64,000 nucleotides of DNA, taken from the NCBI GenBank assembly GCA_003280915.1, contig QCDL01000003.1:62001-126000 (forward strand), read 5' to 3'. Under the pieces are notes generated by a model. It was given only the letters and a program-made list of their open reading frames with translations, was not told the DNA's origin and made no database searches. Position 1 is the first letter of the stretch, and every line of letters begins with the position of its first letter. Shown here in pieces: positions 1 to 8,107 of the stretch. The DNA is from Prochlorococcus sp. AG-355-I04 (GTDB lineage Bacteria; Cyanobacteriota; Cyanobacteriia; PCC-6307; Cyanobiaceae). Both the position numbers and the translations under genes were made by a program.

Positions 1-425
1 CCCTCCCAAGTTGCGGCAATCTTAATCAAAATTCTTTCCTTTTCAATTCCAAAATTTTTGTAAAGGTTGATCAATTTTCTCGCTTTTTCTAACGTAGCTT
101 CGGTATCAAAGCTCAGTCTTGCATCAACTTCTGTAGATACGCGCCCTGAAATAATTTTCAATATTTCTTTTCCAAAAAATACTGAAACTTGATCAACAGT
201 TTCTTTAATCAATTCATTTTCAGAGAATCCTTTGGGCAAAACATTTTCTGAACTTTCTAAAGCTTTATCAATTAATTTCACATAATCAGGATTCTTAGCA
301 GCAGCAAGTATTAGCGATGGATTAGTGGTGGCGTCCCTTGGTTGAAATTTTTTTATCGAATCTAAATCTCCCGTATCAGCAACAACAACGGTCATTGAGG
401 ACAATTGTTCTAAAATTGATTTCAT
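1..425 (-). CDS. tal: Transaldolase, N-terminal part (3' end beyond window)
   Basis: The ATG is at 425 and the frame stays open for 141 codons to the left edge, so the C-terminal half is missing from the window. The visible part carries the transaldolase N-terminal pattern: a DTGD stretch near residue 18, DATTNPSL near residue 31, and the [10 protein letters not shown] segment near residue 132, in which Lys135 should be the Schiff-base lysine. Transaldolase moves a dihydroxyacetone unit between sedoheptulose-7-P and glyceraldehyde-3-P in the cytosolic oxidative pentose phosphate pathway, used by cyanobacteria for night-time carbon breakdown. The family assignment is firm; the C-terminus and any fusion cannot be judged. 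Confidence 0.9.
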   Translation of the reverse strand, partial: MKSILEQLSSMTVVVADTGDLDSIKKFQPRDATTNPSLILAAAKNPDYVKLIDKALESSENVLPKGFSENELIKETVDQVSVFFGKEILKIISGRVSTEVDARLSFDTEATLEKARKLINLYKNFGIEKERILIKIAATWE

Positions 426-515
426 GTCTAGATAATCATATATATAAACAAGCTAGCTTTTATTCCTGATGAAATCATCAGAAAGTGAACTAAATATTTA
501 AAAAATCGGAAAATT

Positions 516-2267
516 TTAGGGTTTTTTAACAATCATTCCTTGATCTTTAATCTCAGGAGGTATTTTTTCAATTACTATCAAGCTCTCGATAATTTCTTTC
601 GCAACTGGTACTGCGACAGTTGAACCATATGCATATGATTTAGATGGCTCATCAACGACTACAAGGACAACATATTTTGGATCATTAACTGGTAAGCTTG
701 CGACAAAACTGCAAACTTTTTTGCTTGTATACGCACCATTTAAGGCTTTTTGAGAGGTGCCCGTTTTCCCAGCTATTCTGTAACCCTCGATTTTTACTCC
801 AGATCCACTGCCCTTATCTACTACGCTCTCCATCCATTCAAGAACAGTTTTAGAAACCTCGCGTGAAAAAAATTGTTTTTTTGGATTTTTATTAAATATT
901 TCTTTGAAAGTTAAGGTTACATGAGGAGTAACTTCAAACCCCCCATTTGCTAGGGTCGCATGAAGTTGAGCCAATTTAAGTGGCGAGATTGAGAAACCTT
1001 GACCAAAAGAAGTTACAGCAGGCTCAATTGATTGATTTACAAATAAATCTTTTCTCTTAAGTTGGCCAGCAGTTGATTCAAATAAGTCAGTCTCTAAGTT
1101 TTTATCTATACCTAAATTTTTTAGCCAATCCCAATAAATTGCTGGGTCTAAATTTTGCATTATTTTTACCATCCCAACATTACTTGAAACCTGCAAAACT
1201 TTTGGATAGTCAATGTATCCATTACCTTTTTTATCCCAATTAGAAAGTGTCCATCCTCCAATATTAATCTTTCCATTATCTTCAACTAATCCATCTTTCT
1301 GGATTACTTTCTCTTCTAAAGCCAACGCAAGATTAATAGGTTTAAAAGTTGAACCAGGCTCAAATAAGTCTTGAGAATACCAACCCCTAAAGAGTTCAGA
1401 ATCATACTGCCAAAATTTATTTGGATCATATGACGGGACTGTAACCAAGGAGAGGATTCGACCATTATTAACATCCATAACTATGGCAAAACCCTTCTTT
1501 GCTTTCCATTTGCTTACTTGCTTTGACAATGCATTGAATGAAGCTTTCTGTAATTTTGAATCTATAGTTAGGCCTAAACTTTTGTAATCAGAGATAAAAT
1601 CACCTGGTGCTGAATTATCCGGTAGAGGAGTCCCATCTCCTCCTCTTTTTATTAAATTACTTTTATTAAAAACTTTAATTTGATTATCTAAATGAAGCTC
1701 CAAACCTGCTGAAGCTACATTCTCATCATTAACGAAACCGACAAGATTAGAGTAAAGCTCTCCTTGTGGGTAATATCTCTGCGAATATTTAAACAAATCA
1801 ATTCCGCTTATTTTAAGGTTCTTAAGCTTTTCTGCCTTTTCTTCGGAAATTTTATCCAAAAGCTTGATACCGCTCATTTTATTATTAAATTTCCTTAACA
1901 GTATTTCATCATTAATATCCAAGATAGGTGACAATTTTTCTGTAACTTCTTTAATACTGCGAACTCTATTTATTGAATCACCAGGAAAATTAAAATATTT
2001 TGGATGGGCCCATAATTTATAGAGAGGTTTATCGTAAGCAATTAGTCTATTATTTCTATCCATTATTGATCTTCTTTTTTTTAAGGAGTTAGTTTTTGAA
2101 GACTGTATTAATTTAGCTTTTCTTTGCAAATCAGAGGCGTTAAAGACTTGCAATTTAACTAACCTGCCAAACAAACAAAATATTAATAGTAAGCAAAAAA
2201 TATAGAGAAATTTAAATCTTCTTTGATCAAGGGGTATTAGACGGACAATTTTTTTATATTTTTTCAT
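516..2267 (-). CDS. ftsI: Penicillin-binding protein 2/3, septal peptidoglycan transpeptidase (FtsI)
   Basis: This 583-residue class B penicillin-binding protein cross-links septal peptidoglycan. It has a short cytoplasmic N-terminus, one membrane segment around residues 20-38, a PBP dimerisation domain, and a transpeptidase domain with all three active-site motifs: STFK at 306-309 (nucleophilic Ser306), SSN at 361-363 and KTGT at 501-504. The ATG overlaps the upstream gene's stop as TAATG, so translation is probably coupled. The neighbour has FtsL-like topology, which supports a septal (FtsI) over an elongation role. The length is normal for the family. Confidence 0.92.
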   Translation of the reverse strand: MKKYKKIVRLIPLDQRRFKFLYIFCLLLIFCLFGRLVKLQVFNASDLQRKAKLIQSSKTNSLKKRRSIMDRNNRLIAYDKPLYKLWAHPKYFNFPGDSINRVRSIKEVTEKLSPILDINDEILLRKFNNKMSGIKLLDKISEEKAEKLKNLKISGIDLFKYSQRYYPQGELYSNLVGFVNDENVASAGLELHLDNQIKVFNKSNLIKRGGDGTPLPDNSAPGDFISDYKSLGLTIDSKLQKASFNALSKQVSKWKAKKGFAIVMDVNNGRILSLVTVPSYDPNKFWQYDSELFRGWYSQDLFEPGSTFKPINLALALEEKVIQKDGLVEDNGKINIGGWTLSNWDKKGNGYIDYPKVLQVSSNVGMVKIMQNLDPAIYWDWLKNLGIDKNLETDLFESTAGQLKRKDLFVNQSIEPAVTSFGQGFSISPLKLAQLHATLANGGFEVTPHVTLTFKEIFNKNPKKQFFSREVSKTVLEWMESVVDKGSGSGVKIEGYRIAGKTGTSQKALNGAYTSKKVCSFVASLPVNDPKYVVLVVVDEPSKSYAYGSTVAVPVAKEIIESLIVIEKIPPEIKDQGMIVKKP

Positions 2268-2695
2268 TAGTATCCCCTTTGATATTTGCTATCACTAAAA
2301 CCTTCAATGAAGGTACTTAAATTTTTCTTAAATAAACTTTCTCTTTTTTCTGGAAGTTTATCTAGATAGAGTAAATCTTCAGGTCTAGTTTTTCTATATA
2401 TATCGTGAGACTCAAGTTCACTAATATAAAATTCCTCAATTTTAGAAATATAATCAATAAGATTATCATTGATAACTCTTGTTTTGGATAAGTTTTTATA
2501 TGTATTTGACCATTTTCTTTGACTATTAAAAGATAAAAAAAATAAGGTGAAAATTAATACTAAAAGAGAGATATTAATGGTGTCTAAAATTTGATGTATT
2601 AATTTGATATTAATTTTCGATATTTTTTCAGAATTTTTTTCTCTTTCGTGTAAAACTTTTTTTTTTAAATTAAGTTGATTCCCATAAGGTTTCAT
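2267..2695 (-). CDS. Small bitopic membrane protein, FtsL-like by position and topology
   Basis: This 142-residue protein has a basic cytoplasmic N-terminus, a single hydrophobic segment at about residues 40-56, and a polar extracytoplasmic part rich in Lys, Glu, Leu and Ile that could form a coiled coil at its start. No catalytic motif is visible. It lies directly upstream of ftsI and its stop codon overlaps the ftsI start. FtsL, a divisome scaffold, has this size, topology and gene position in many bacteria, but FtsL sequences diverge too far for me to claim homology by eye. I treat it as a real gene and as an FtsL candidate only. Confidence 0.8.
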   Translation of the reverse strand: MKPYGNQLNLKKKVLHEREKNSEKISKINIKLIHQILDTINISLLVLIFTLFFLSFNSQRKWSNTYKNLSKTRVINDNLIDYISKIEEFYISELESHDIYRKTRPEDLLYLDKLPEKRESLFKKNLSTFIEGFSDSKYQRGY

Positions 2696-2780
2696 CTATG
2701 ATTTATTTTTAGAATAAAAGAAGTGTTATTAATTAAATAAACATCTTTTTGTTTGATTCGCAAGTAAAAAATTAAATTCT

Positions 2781-4142
2781 TTATGTCCGCAATAAGAACA
2801 AATTTAAGAATGTTAATCCATTCCATAAAGAATGCATAATCACTGAGGAGAACAAACTCCCTGAAGCAATTCTAGTAATTGCTAATCCAATCCCTAGAAC
2901 AAATAATGGCGGCATTTCTCCCAAACTTAAATGGGCTAATGCAAAGATAAAAGCTGAAACTATAATGCCCGAAATTACTCCAAAATCTCTTGAAAGAGTA
3001 GGTAGCAAAATACCTCGAAATATAATCTCCTCAAATAGAGGAGCCAAAAGAGTTGTTGTGACAAATAATAGAAAAAATGATAAATAATTATTATTATTAA
3101 GAACAATTTCCAGCAAAGGATTACTACCATTCTGATTTTCTATCAAATTATTCATAATTAGAGATATCAATAAAACAAAAGGAACAATTGTTAACCACCC
3201 TTTAAGTCCCTGAACAATTGCATATTTTATTGGCAAGAAATTGAACTGTAAATAATCCTTTTTAAAAGTAAATTCACCATTCAAAGATTTAATTTGATAA
3301 TAAACTATCCCTAATGGCGGAACAGCCATAAAAAGATATCCAAAAAATATTTTTAAAGATTGAGACAATTCATTAGAGATATTTTTAGAAAAAAATTCAA
3401 CCAAACTGATAGAAAACAAAGGTGAAATAACTTCTCCTAATACAACAAATCCGCCTGCAATTAATAAAACCATATCTATTAATTCTAAATCTAAGGATTT
3501 AATTTCTTGCCAACCAAACTTTTTCAAAGATATGGTGGTCCATAATATTTTTAAAGCCAGAATAGAGCCAATAAGTATTGTTAAAAGTGGTATTAGTCTA
3601 ATAGCTAATATTTTTAAAAACATTTTGGTTGAAAATGATTTTGTTATTAATGAACTATCGTCAAAATCAAATTTCCTGCTTAAAAGGTGATACAAAAATC
3701 TATCCGCTTTAAATAAATCAAATTTATCAGAATTTGGTTTATATGAATTATTATTGGATTTTCTTTCTAGCTCATCTAACAAAAATTTAAAGTTTTTATT
3801 TTCAAAATCTTTGGATATATTTTTATAGCTTATGGGATCATTTAATTCTGAAGCAATTATTCGAATTAATTTATTTCTTTCGGTTAATTCTTCAAATGGG
3901 ACCTCAGAGAGTGATTTATTTATTTGATCAACAGGGTCATTAACAATAAAAAATTTTTTAAGATTTAAAGGTATTGATTGGACAGATAATTCAGCAATTT
4001 CTTGCTCTTTTTGACTAATGTCAAATGAGACAGATGGTCTATTTAAACTATCTCTTAAGCCTTGCTGCCATACAAAAAAAGTTATTACTATGGAAAAAAA
4101 AGCTAAAGTTAGTTTTGACTTAGAAATATTTTTAAAGATCAT
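2781..4142 (-). CDS. CPBP-family intramembrane glutamic protease (CAAX-protease-like)
   Basis: This 453-residue polytopic membrane protein has an N-terminal hydrophobic anchor, a soluble region of about 150 residues, and a C-terminal membrane domain. That domain holds the CPBP (ABI/Rce1) motifs: the glutamate pair in EEIIFRG, then an FxxxHL-type motif (FALAHLSLG) and a final HSLWN motif. In eukaryotic Rce1 these residues cleave prenylated proteins; bacterial members act in diverse membrane proteolysis and the substrate here is unknown. It stands alone, 85 bp from the FtsL-like gene and divergent from the histidine phosphatase. The long N-terminal extension is common in cyanobacterial CPBP proteins. 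Confidence 0.85.
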   Translation of the reverse strand: MIFKNISKSKLTLAFFSIVITFFVWQQGLRDSLNRPSVSFDISQKEQEIAELSVQSIPLNLKKFFIVNDPVDQINKSLSEVPFEELTERNKLIRIIASELNDPISYKNISKDFENKNFKFLLDELERKSNNNSYKPNSDKFDLFKADRFLYHLLSRKFDFDDSSLITKSFSTKMFLKILAIRLIPLLTILIGSILALKILWTTISLKKFGWQEIKSLDLELIDMVLLIAGGFVVLGEVISPLFSISLVEFFSKNISNELSQSLKIFFGYLFMAVPPLGIVYYQIKSLNGEFTFKKDYLQFNFLPIKYAIVQGLKGWLTIVPFVLLISLIMNNLIENQNGSNPLLEIVLNNNNYLSFFLLFVTTTLLAPLFEEIIFRGILLPTLSRDFGVISGIIVSAFIFALAHLSLGEMPPLFVLGIGLAITRIASGSLFSSVIMHSLWNGLTFLNLFLLRT

Positions 4143-4207
4143 AACTTATTATATTCTTGAAAACTATACTTAGTTATCATTGAAGTTCATTATTTTTATG
4201 TATCTAT

Positions 4208-4233
4208 TTTAATCACGTCATGAGATGATTAAA
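4208..4233. promoter_or_regulatory. Inverted repeat between divergent genes
   Basis: Eight-base perfect arms (TTTAATCA at 4208-4215 and TGATTAAA at 4226-4233) flank a 10-base centre in the 116-bp gap between the divergent CPBP protease and histidine phosphatase genes. The position suits an operator, but the arms are A+T-rich and could be chance. No known cyanobacterial regulator motif is recognised. Confidence 0.2.
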
Positions 4234-4258
4234 TTATATTAATTTTCAAATTTATATA

Positions 4259-5587
4259 ATGGCTATACGATTGGTTCTAGTTAGGCATGGACTAAGCAGT
4301 TTTAATGCAAAAGGATTAATTCAAGGAAGAACAGATGATTCATTATTAACTGATGAAGGATACGAACAAGCCAGAAAAGCAGGAAAAGCATTATCAAAAA
4401 TAAAATTCGATAAAATCTACTCGTCCCCGCTTGTGAGAGCTGCAGAGACTGCAAAAACAATTAATAAGTCCTTCAATAAAGAACAAAATATTGTATTCGA
4501 CGATAATTTGCTAGAGGTAGATCTTAGTGAATGGTCTGGTCTAAAAATTGATGAAATAAAAAAGAAATTTCCAGAAATTTACCCTATATGGAAAAATGAT
4601 CCAGATAATCTAATCTTAAAAAGAAATGACCATAAAACATATAAACCAATTCAAGAGTTATTTTTTCAAGCAACAAATTTTGTAGAAGATATTTTAAAAA
4701 TTTATCTAGACCAAGATGATGTAAATATTTTAGTTGTAGGCCATAATGCAATTCTCAGATGTTTAATCCTCTCATTATTAGGAAAGCCTAAGCAAGGTTT
4801 TAGGAAAATAAGATTAGAAAATGCTTCTTTCTCTATACTCAATATTTCAAAAAAAGATAACTCTTTTAAGACCCAAATTGAATGTTTAAATCAAACCTCC
4901 CATCTGAATAAAAATATTCCAAATCAAATTGGAGATTCCAGAATATTTCTTATAAGGCATGGTGAAACTAATTGGAACAAAGAAGGTAGATTCCAAGGCC
5001 AAATTGATATCCCTTTAAATGAAAATGGAAAAGATCAAGCTAGAAAGACTTTTGAATATTTGAGAAATATTTCTTTCAATAAGGCATTTTCAAGTTCCAT
5101 GAATAGGCCTTATGAGACCGCACAAATAATCCTTCAAAATAACAAAGATTTAAAAATAGAAAGAATAGATTCACTTATAGAAATTAGTCACGGATTATGG
5201 GAAGGCAAACTGGAAGTAGAGATCAGAGAAAAGTGGCCTGTTTTACTAAAAAATTGGCATGATAAACCTGAAGAAGTAATAATGCCCGAAGGTGAATCTA
5301 TAAAAGATGTATCAGAAAGGTCTCTAGAAGCTTTTAATAAAATTTGCTTATCTCAAAAGGATAATGATCTAAGCCTTCTGGTTGCTCATGATGCAGTCAA
5401 TAAAACTCTAATTTGCAACATCCTTGGGATTAATTATTCAAATATTTGGATGATTAAGCAAGGTAATGGTGGCATAACAATAATTGATCTTTTTAAGGAT
5501 CCCAACAAGCCCCCTGTGATTAGCGCTCTAAACATTACGACCCACCTAGGAGGAATAATTGATTCAACTGCTTCAGGTGCACTTTAA
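4259..5587 (+). CDS. Tandem histidine phosphatase (two phosphoglycerate-mutase-like domains)
   Basis: This 442-residue cytosolic protein is two histidine-phosphatase modules in series. The second module (from about residue 227) has a textbook RHGETNWN phosphohistidine motif, a RPYETA arginine motif, an acidic SHGLWEG segment and the second catalytic histidine in VAHDA. The first (residues 1-190) keeps RHG, RAAETA and VGHNA but reads RHGLSSFN, so Glu and Thr after RHG are replaced. Family members include cofactor-dependent phosphoglycerate mutases, alpha-ribazole-phosphate phosphatases and small-metabolite phosphatases; the substrate cannot be read from sequence. It is a lone plus-strand gene with minus-strand neighbours on both sides. 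Confidence 0.88.
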   Translation: MAIRLVLVRHGLSSFNAKGLIQGRTDDSLLTDEGYEQARKAGKALSKIKFDKIYSSPLVRAAETAKTINKSFNKEQNIVFDDNLLEVDLSEWSGLKIDEIKKKFPEIYPIWKNDPDNLILKRNDHKTYKPIQELFFQATNFVEDILKIYLDQDDVNILVVGHNAILRCLILSLLGKPKQGFRKIRLENASFSILNISKKDNSFKTQIECLNQTSHLNKNIPNQIGDSRIFLIRHGETNWNKEGRFQGQIDIPLNENGKDQARKTFEYLRNISFNKAFSSSMNRPYETAQIILQNNKDLKIERIDSLIEISHGLWEGKLEVEIREKWPVLLKNWHDKPEEVIMPEGESIKDVSERSLEAFNKICLSQKDNDLSLLVAHDAVNKTLICNILGINYSNIWMIKQGNGGITIIDLFKDPNKPPVISALNITTHLGGIIDSTASGAL

Positions 5588-5640
5588 ATTAAAACTTTTT
5601 TAAAATTTATTTTGATCAAGTCAGATCTAGAAAAAGGGGG

Positions 5641-6300
5641 TTAATTATTGAAAATGCCAACTTGACTAAGAGGCCAAAATCTGAAATATGCTTTACCTAT
5701 TATCTCTTTTTTATGAAGAAATTTACTTCCAGGCCAATATCTACCATCCCAGCTATTTGCCCTATTATCACCTAAAACTAAAAAATGATCTTCTGGCACT
5801 TTTATGTTTTTAAATTTACCACAATTATTAAGTAGTGATAATGAGCATTTATAAGAGACATAGGGTTCAGGAATTAATTTATTATTTATTATTAATTCAC
5901 CATTAGAATTTACACTTACAATTTCTCCTGGAAGGGCCACCACTCTTTTAATATAAGCATCGCAAGCTTGATCCCTCCAACCAGGAATAAGCGACATTGG
6001 AGGAAAACTCATAAAAAAACAATATCTTTTTGTTGGTAAAGGCTTAGATCTTGATGAAATTAATTTTTTGTCAAACGAGTAAGGTGAGTTAAAAACAACA
6101 ATATCTCCTCTTTTTGGTAAGGAGTTTCTTAGCGATAATTTTTCAATAATTAACCTATCATTTATTTGTAATTCTGGGAGCATTGAACCAGAAGGGATAT
6201 ATCGTGGTTCTGCAAAAAATGATCTACAAGAAGAAACAAAAAAAGTTAATAGAATTAGAAGACCCCATTCTTTTAAAAAACTTTTTATGGAACCAGGCAT
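5641..6300 (-). CDS. lepB: Signal peptidase I
   Basis: This 219-residue enzyme (ATG at 6300; an in-frame TTG 12 bases upstream is less likely) removes signal peptides from exported thylakoid-lumen and periplasmic proteins. It has one N-terminal membrane segment (about residues 12-25), the nucleophile Ser39 in PSGSM, the general base Lys118 in YIKRVVALPGE, and the late GDNRANSWDGRYW box of the S26 family. Likely clients in this window are PsaF, cytochrome f and Psb27. It precedes the ArsC-like gene's 3' end by about 28 bases on the same strand and may be co-transcribed. Confidence 0.92.
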   Translation of the reverse strand: MPGSIKSFLKEWGLLILLTFFVSSCRSFFAEPRYIPSGSMLPELQINDRLIIEKLSLRNSLPKRGDIVVFNSPYSFDKKLISSRSKPLPTKRYCFFMSFPPMSLIPGWRDQACDAYIKRVVALPGEIVSVNSNGELIINNKLIPEPYVSYKCSLSLLNNCGKFKNIKVPEDHFLVLGDNRANSWDGRYWPGSKFLHKKEIIGKAYFRFWPLSQVGIFNN

Positions 6301-6328
6301 AGGATTAATCAAGTCTTAATTTTGAAAA

Positions 6329-6685
6329 TTATATAAATTGTTTTGCATATTCAAATTCGTTAAAACCTAATATTACTTTTTTCCTTTCGTAAATCAAAAA
6401 TGGTCTTTTTATTAATTTGCCATCACTTAAAAGAAGTTGAATAATTTCTTCCTTTGACAAACGATCAAGATCAAGATCAAGATTTTTAAAGGCTTTACCT
6501 CTTGTATTAAAAATCCTTTTCTTATCATCAGAGTATTGTTCTAGGGCCAGATTTAAGTAATTAACATGTGGAGGTTCTTTTACAATATCAATTAACTGAA
6601 ATTCAAAATCTTTGCTTTCAAGCCACTTTGCAGCTTTTCGGCATGTAGAGCATTTTAAATAGCTGTAAAAAATTATTTTTTTCAA
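6329..6685 (-). CDS. ArsC/Spx-family thioredoxin-fold protein
   Basis: This 118-residue protein has a thioredoxin-fold start with a CSTCRKAAKWL motif (CxxC at about residues 12-15) and a C-terminal RPFLIYERKKVILGFNE segment typical of the ArsC/YffB/Spx family, where the Arg contacts the oxyanion in true arsenate reductases. Arsenate reductase, a general redox protein or a Spx-like regulator cannot be separated by sequence alone; absence of other arsenic genes nearby makes a general redox role as likely. The start is a TTG that overlaps the stop of the preceding pyrophosphatase homologue, so the two are probably co-translated. Confidence 0.82.
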   Translation of the reverse strand: MKKIIFYSYLKCSTCRKAAKWLESKDFEFQLIDIVKEPPHVNYLNLALEQYSDDKKRIFNTRGKAFKNLDLDLDRLSKEEIIQLLLSDGKLIKRPFLIYERKKVILGFNEFEYAKQFI

Positions 6686-7236
6686 TTTAATTTACTAATA
6701 TTTGATTTCTTAAGTACTTTAAAGTTTTTCTTTTTTAGAGGCAAACAACTTTTCAATAAATTTTCAACTACATCAAAATCCCTCCAACCATCAATTTGAA
6801 CTGTTCTTCCGTCAAGTCCTTTACTTGTTCTAAAAAATTCTGCAACATCCTCAAGCTGATTAGGAGCAATTTGATTAATACTCACTATGTTAGCCTGCCT
6901 TGGATTAGCCATAGGCACACATAAAAGTTTTCCATCATATGCACCACAATCATGCATATCCAAAACTCCAATAGGTCTAGCTTTTATTAGACAACCCGCA
7001 AAAGTAGGTTCGTCCATTATCACCATTGCATCAAGGGGAGCTCCATCTTCAGCAAGGGTATTTGGGATAAAACCATAATCAAAAGGGTACCTAACTGAAG
7101 AATGTAATACTCTGTCTAGGGCCATTATTCCTGCGTCAGAGCAATATTCATATTTATTCCTACTCCCTGCAGGTATTTCAACAACAATATTTACTATTCC
7201 CTTCATTGGAGATGGAGGTATTGAACTAATGTCCAT
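6682..7236 (-). CDS. Family I inorganic pyrophosphatase homologue with altered active site
   Basis: This 184-residue protein follows the family I soluble pyrophosphatase pattern closely: E20, K28, E30, R42, a DYGFIPNT segment, and the D96/D101/K103 cluster are all present. However, the metal-binding signature that should read DGDPLD reads DGAPLD at 64-69, so the position equivalent to E. coli Asp67 is Ala66, and the phosphate-binding Tyr before Lys139 (E. coli Tyr141) is Ser138. Activity is therefore probably strongly reduced or lost. An intact family I enzyme is encoded at 21988-22575, so the cell does not depend on this copy. It overlaps genes on both sides (7226-7480 and 6329-6685). Confidence 0.88.
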   Translation of the reverse strand: MDISSIPPSPMKGIVNIVVEIPAGSRNKYEYCSDAGIMALDRVLHSSVRYPFDYGFIPNTLAEDGAPLDAMVIMDEPTFAGCLIKARPIGVLDMHDCGAYDGKLLCVPMANPRQANIVSINQIAPNQLEDVAEFFRTSKGLDGRTVQIDGWRDFDVVENLLKSCLPLKKKNFKVLKKSNISKLN

Positions 7237-7480
7237 CTTTTTTAAAATCGTGATTATGAATTATCTCGTTTCCTTGAGATAAAGGTCTGCCAACTAAAAT
7301 GCTTATTGAAGGTAAAAAAATTGTCAAAAAGGCAAAAATAATACCTAAAGATGTTATTGATAAACTCCTTATACTTAAGGGGTCATCATCATCTCTTTCA
7401 AAATCATTTCGAGCAGAACCATGAGAAGATTCTTCGCTTGATTTACTTTGAATAAACTGCTTTGATTTCGTGTAACTCAA
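7226..7480 (-). CDS. Small single-pass membrane protein, unknown function
   Basis: This 84-residue protein has a polar, Ser- and Asp-rich N-terminal half (including DDDD near residue 30), one hydrophobic segment at about residues 43-63 and a short polar tail. The only usable start is a TTG. Its 3' end overlaps the pyrophosphatase homologue by 11 bases, which suggests translational coupling and is the best argument that it is real. I do not recognise a family. Confidence 0.65.
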   Translation of the reverse strand: MSYTKSKQFIQSKSSEESSHGSARNDFERDDDDPLSIRSLSITSLGIIFAFLTIFLPSISILVGRPLSQGNEIIHNHDFKKDGH

Positions 7481-7578
7481 GAACTCTTAATTAGTAAAGA
7501 TTAAGGAGATAATTAAACATCATTATCCTACATTCAAAATGTCAATAAATCAAAACATTGATTAGTGACTTTTTTTAA

Positions 7579-7929
7579 TTACTCTTTTTCTAGCAAAGAC
7601 CTAATAGATTTTAGTTCGTCTAATATTTGCGCTAGTATATTTTGAGCAGCTGAAGAAGGTGTATTAAAGACCTCAACAGTAACTTCCTTTATTCTTAAAA
7701 TATCTTTTGCAAATCTTGCTACTTCATTAGGATGAAATTTTAAAGGATCTTTTTGATCAGTCCGAAATTCGGGATTTAATTTTCTTGGATTAAAACTAGG
7801 ATTTAGATTTCTTAAATCTGTATTTGTATACCTATAGACAGAAGCTCTTGATCTATTGAGGAATTTTTGAACTTCATCAATACATACTAATTCCTCTTCA
7901 CTAGAAATATTGGAATCTATATCTTCCAT
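7579..7929 (-). CDS. Conserved hypothetical protein with possible helix-turn-helix
   Basis: This 116-residue soluble protein has an acidic start, a segment (about residues 16-35) resembling a MerR/excisionase-like winged helix (CIDEVQKFLNRSRASVYRY), a basic central part, and an amphipathic C-terminal helix ending in LDELKSIRSLLEKE that may oligomerise. I infer possible DNA binding; no named family is recognised. It is a monocistronic unit divergent from proS. Confidence 0.68.
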   Translation of the reverse strand: MEDIDSNISSEEELVCIDEVQKFLNRSRASVYRYTNTDLRNLNPSFNPRKLNPEFRTDQKDPLKFHPNEVARFAKDILRIKEVTVEVFNTPSSAAQNILAQILDELKSIRSLLEKE

Positions 7930-8107
7930 AAAATTAAGAAAATGATTAAAAAGTAGTAATGAACTTTTAAAAGATTTTGAACTTCATTACTGAAAAAGTT
8001 AGCAGAAAGAATATTCTTAGACTAGCCGCGTTCAGGGACTCAAGACACTTTGAATTATTTTTTCATCTTAATTGATAAAATTAAATATCATCAAAAGATT
8101 TTTCTGT

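Noticed and set aside
6887-7078. Plus-strand frame of 63 codons
   Set aside because: It lies wholly inside the pyrophosphatase homologue on the other strand and has no recognisable protein features.
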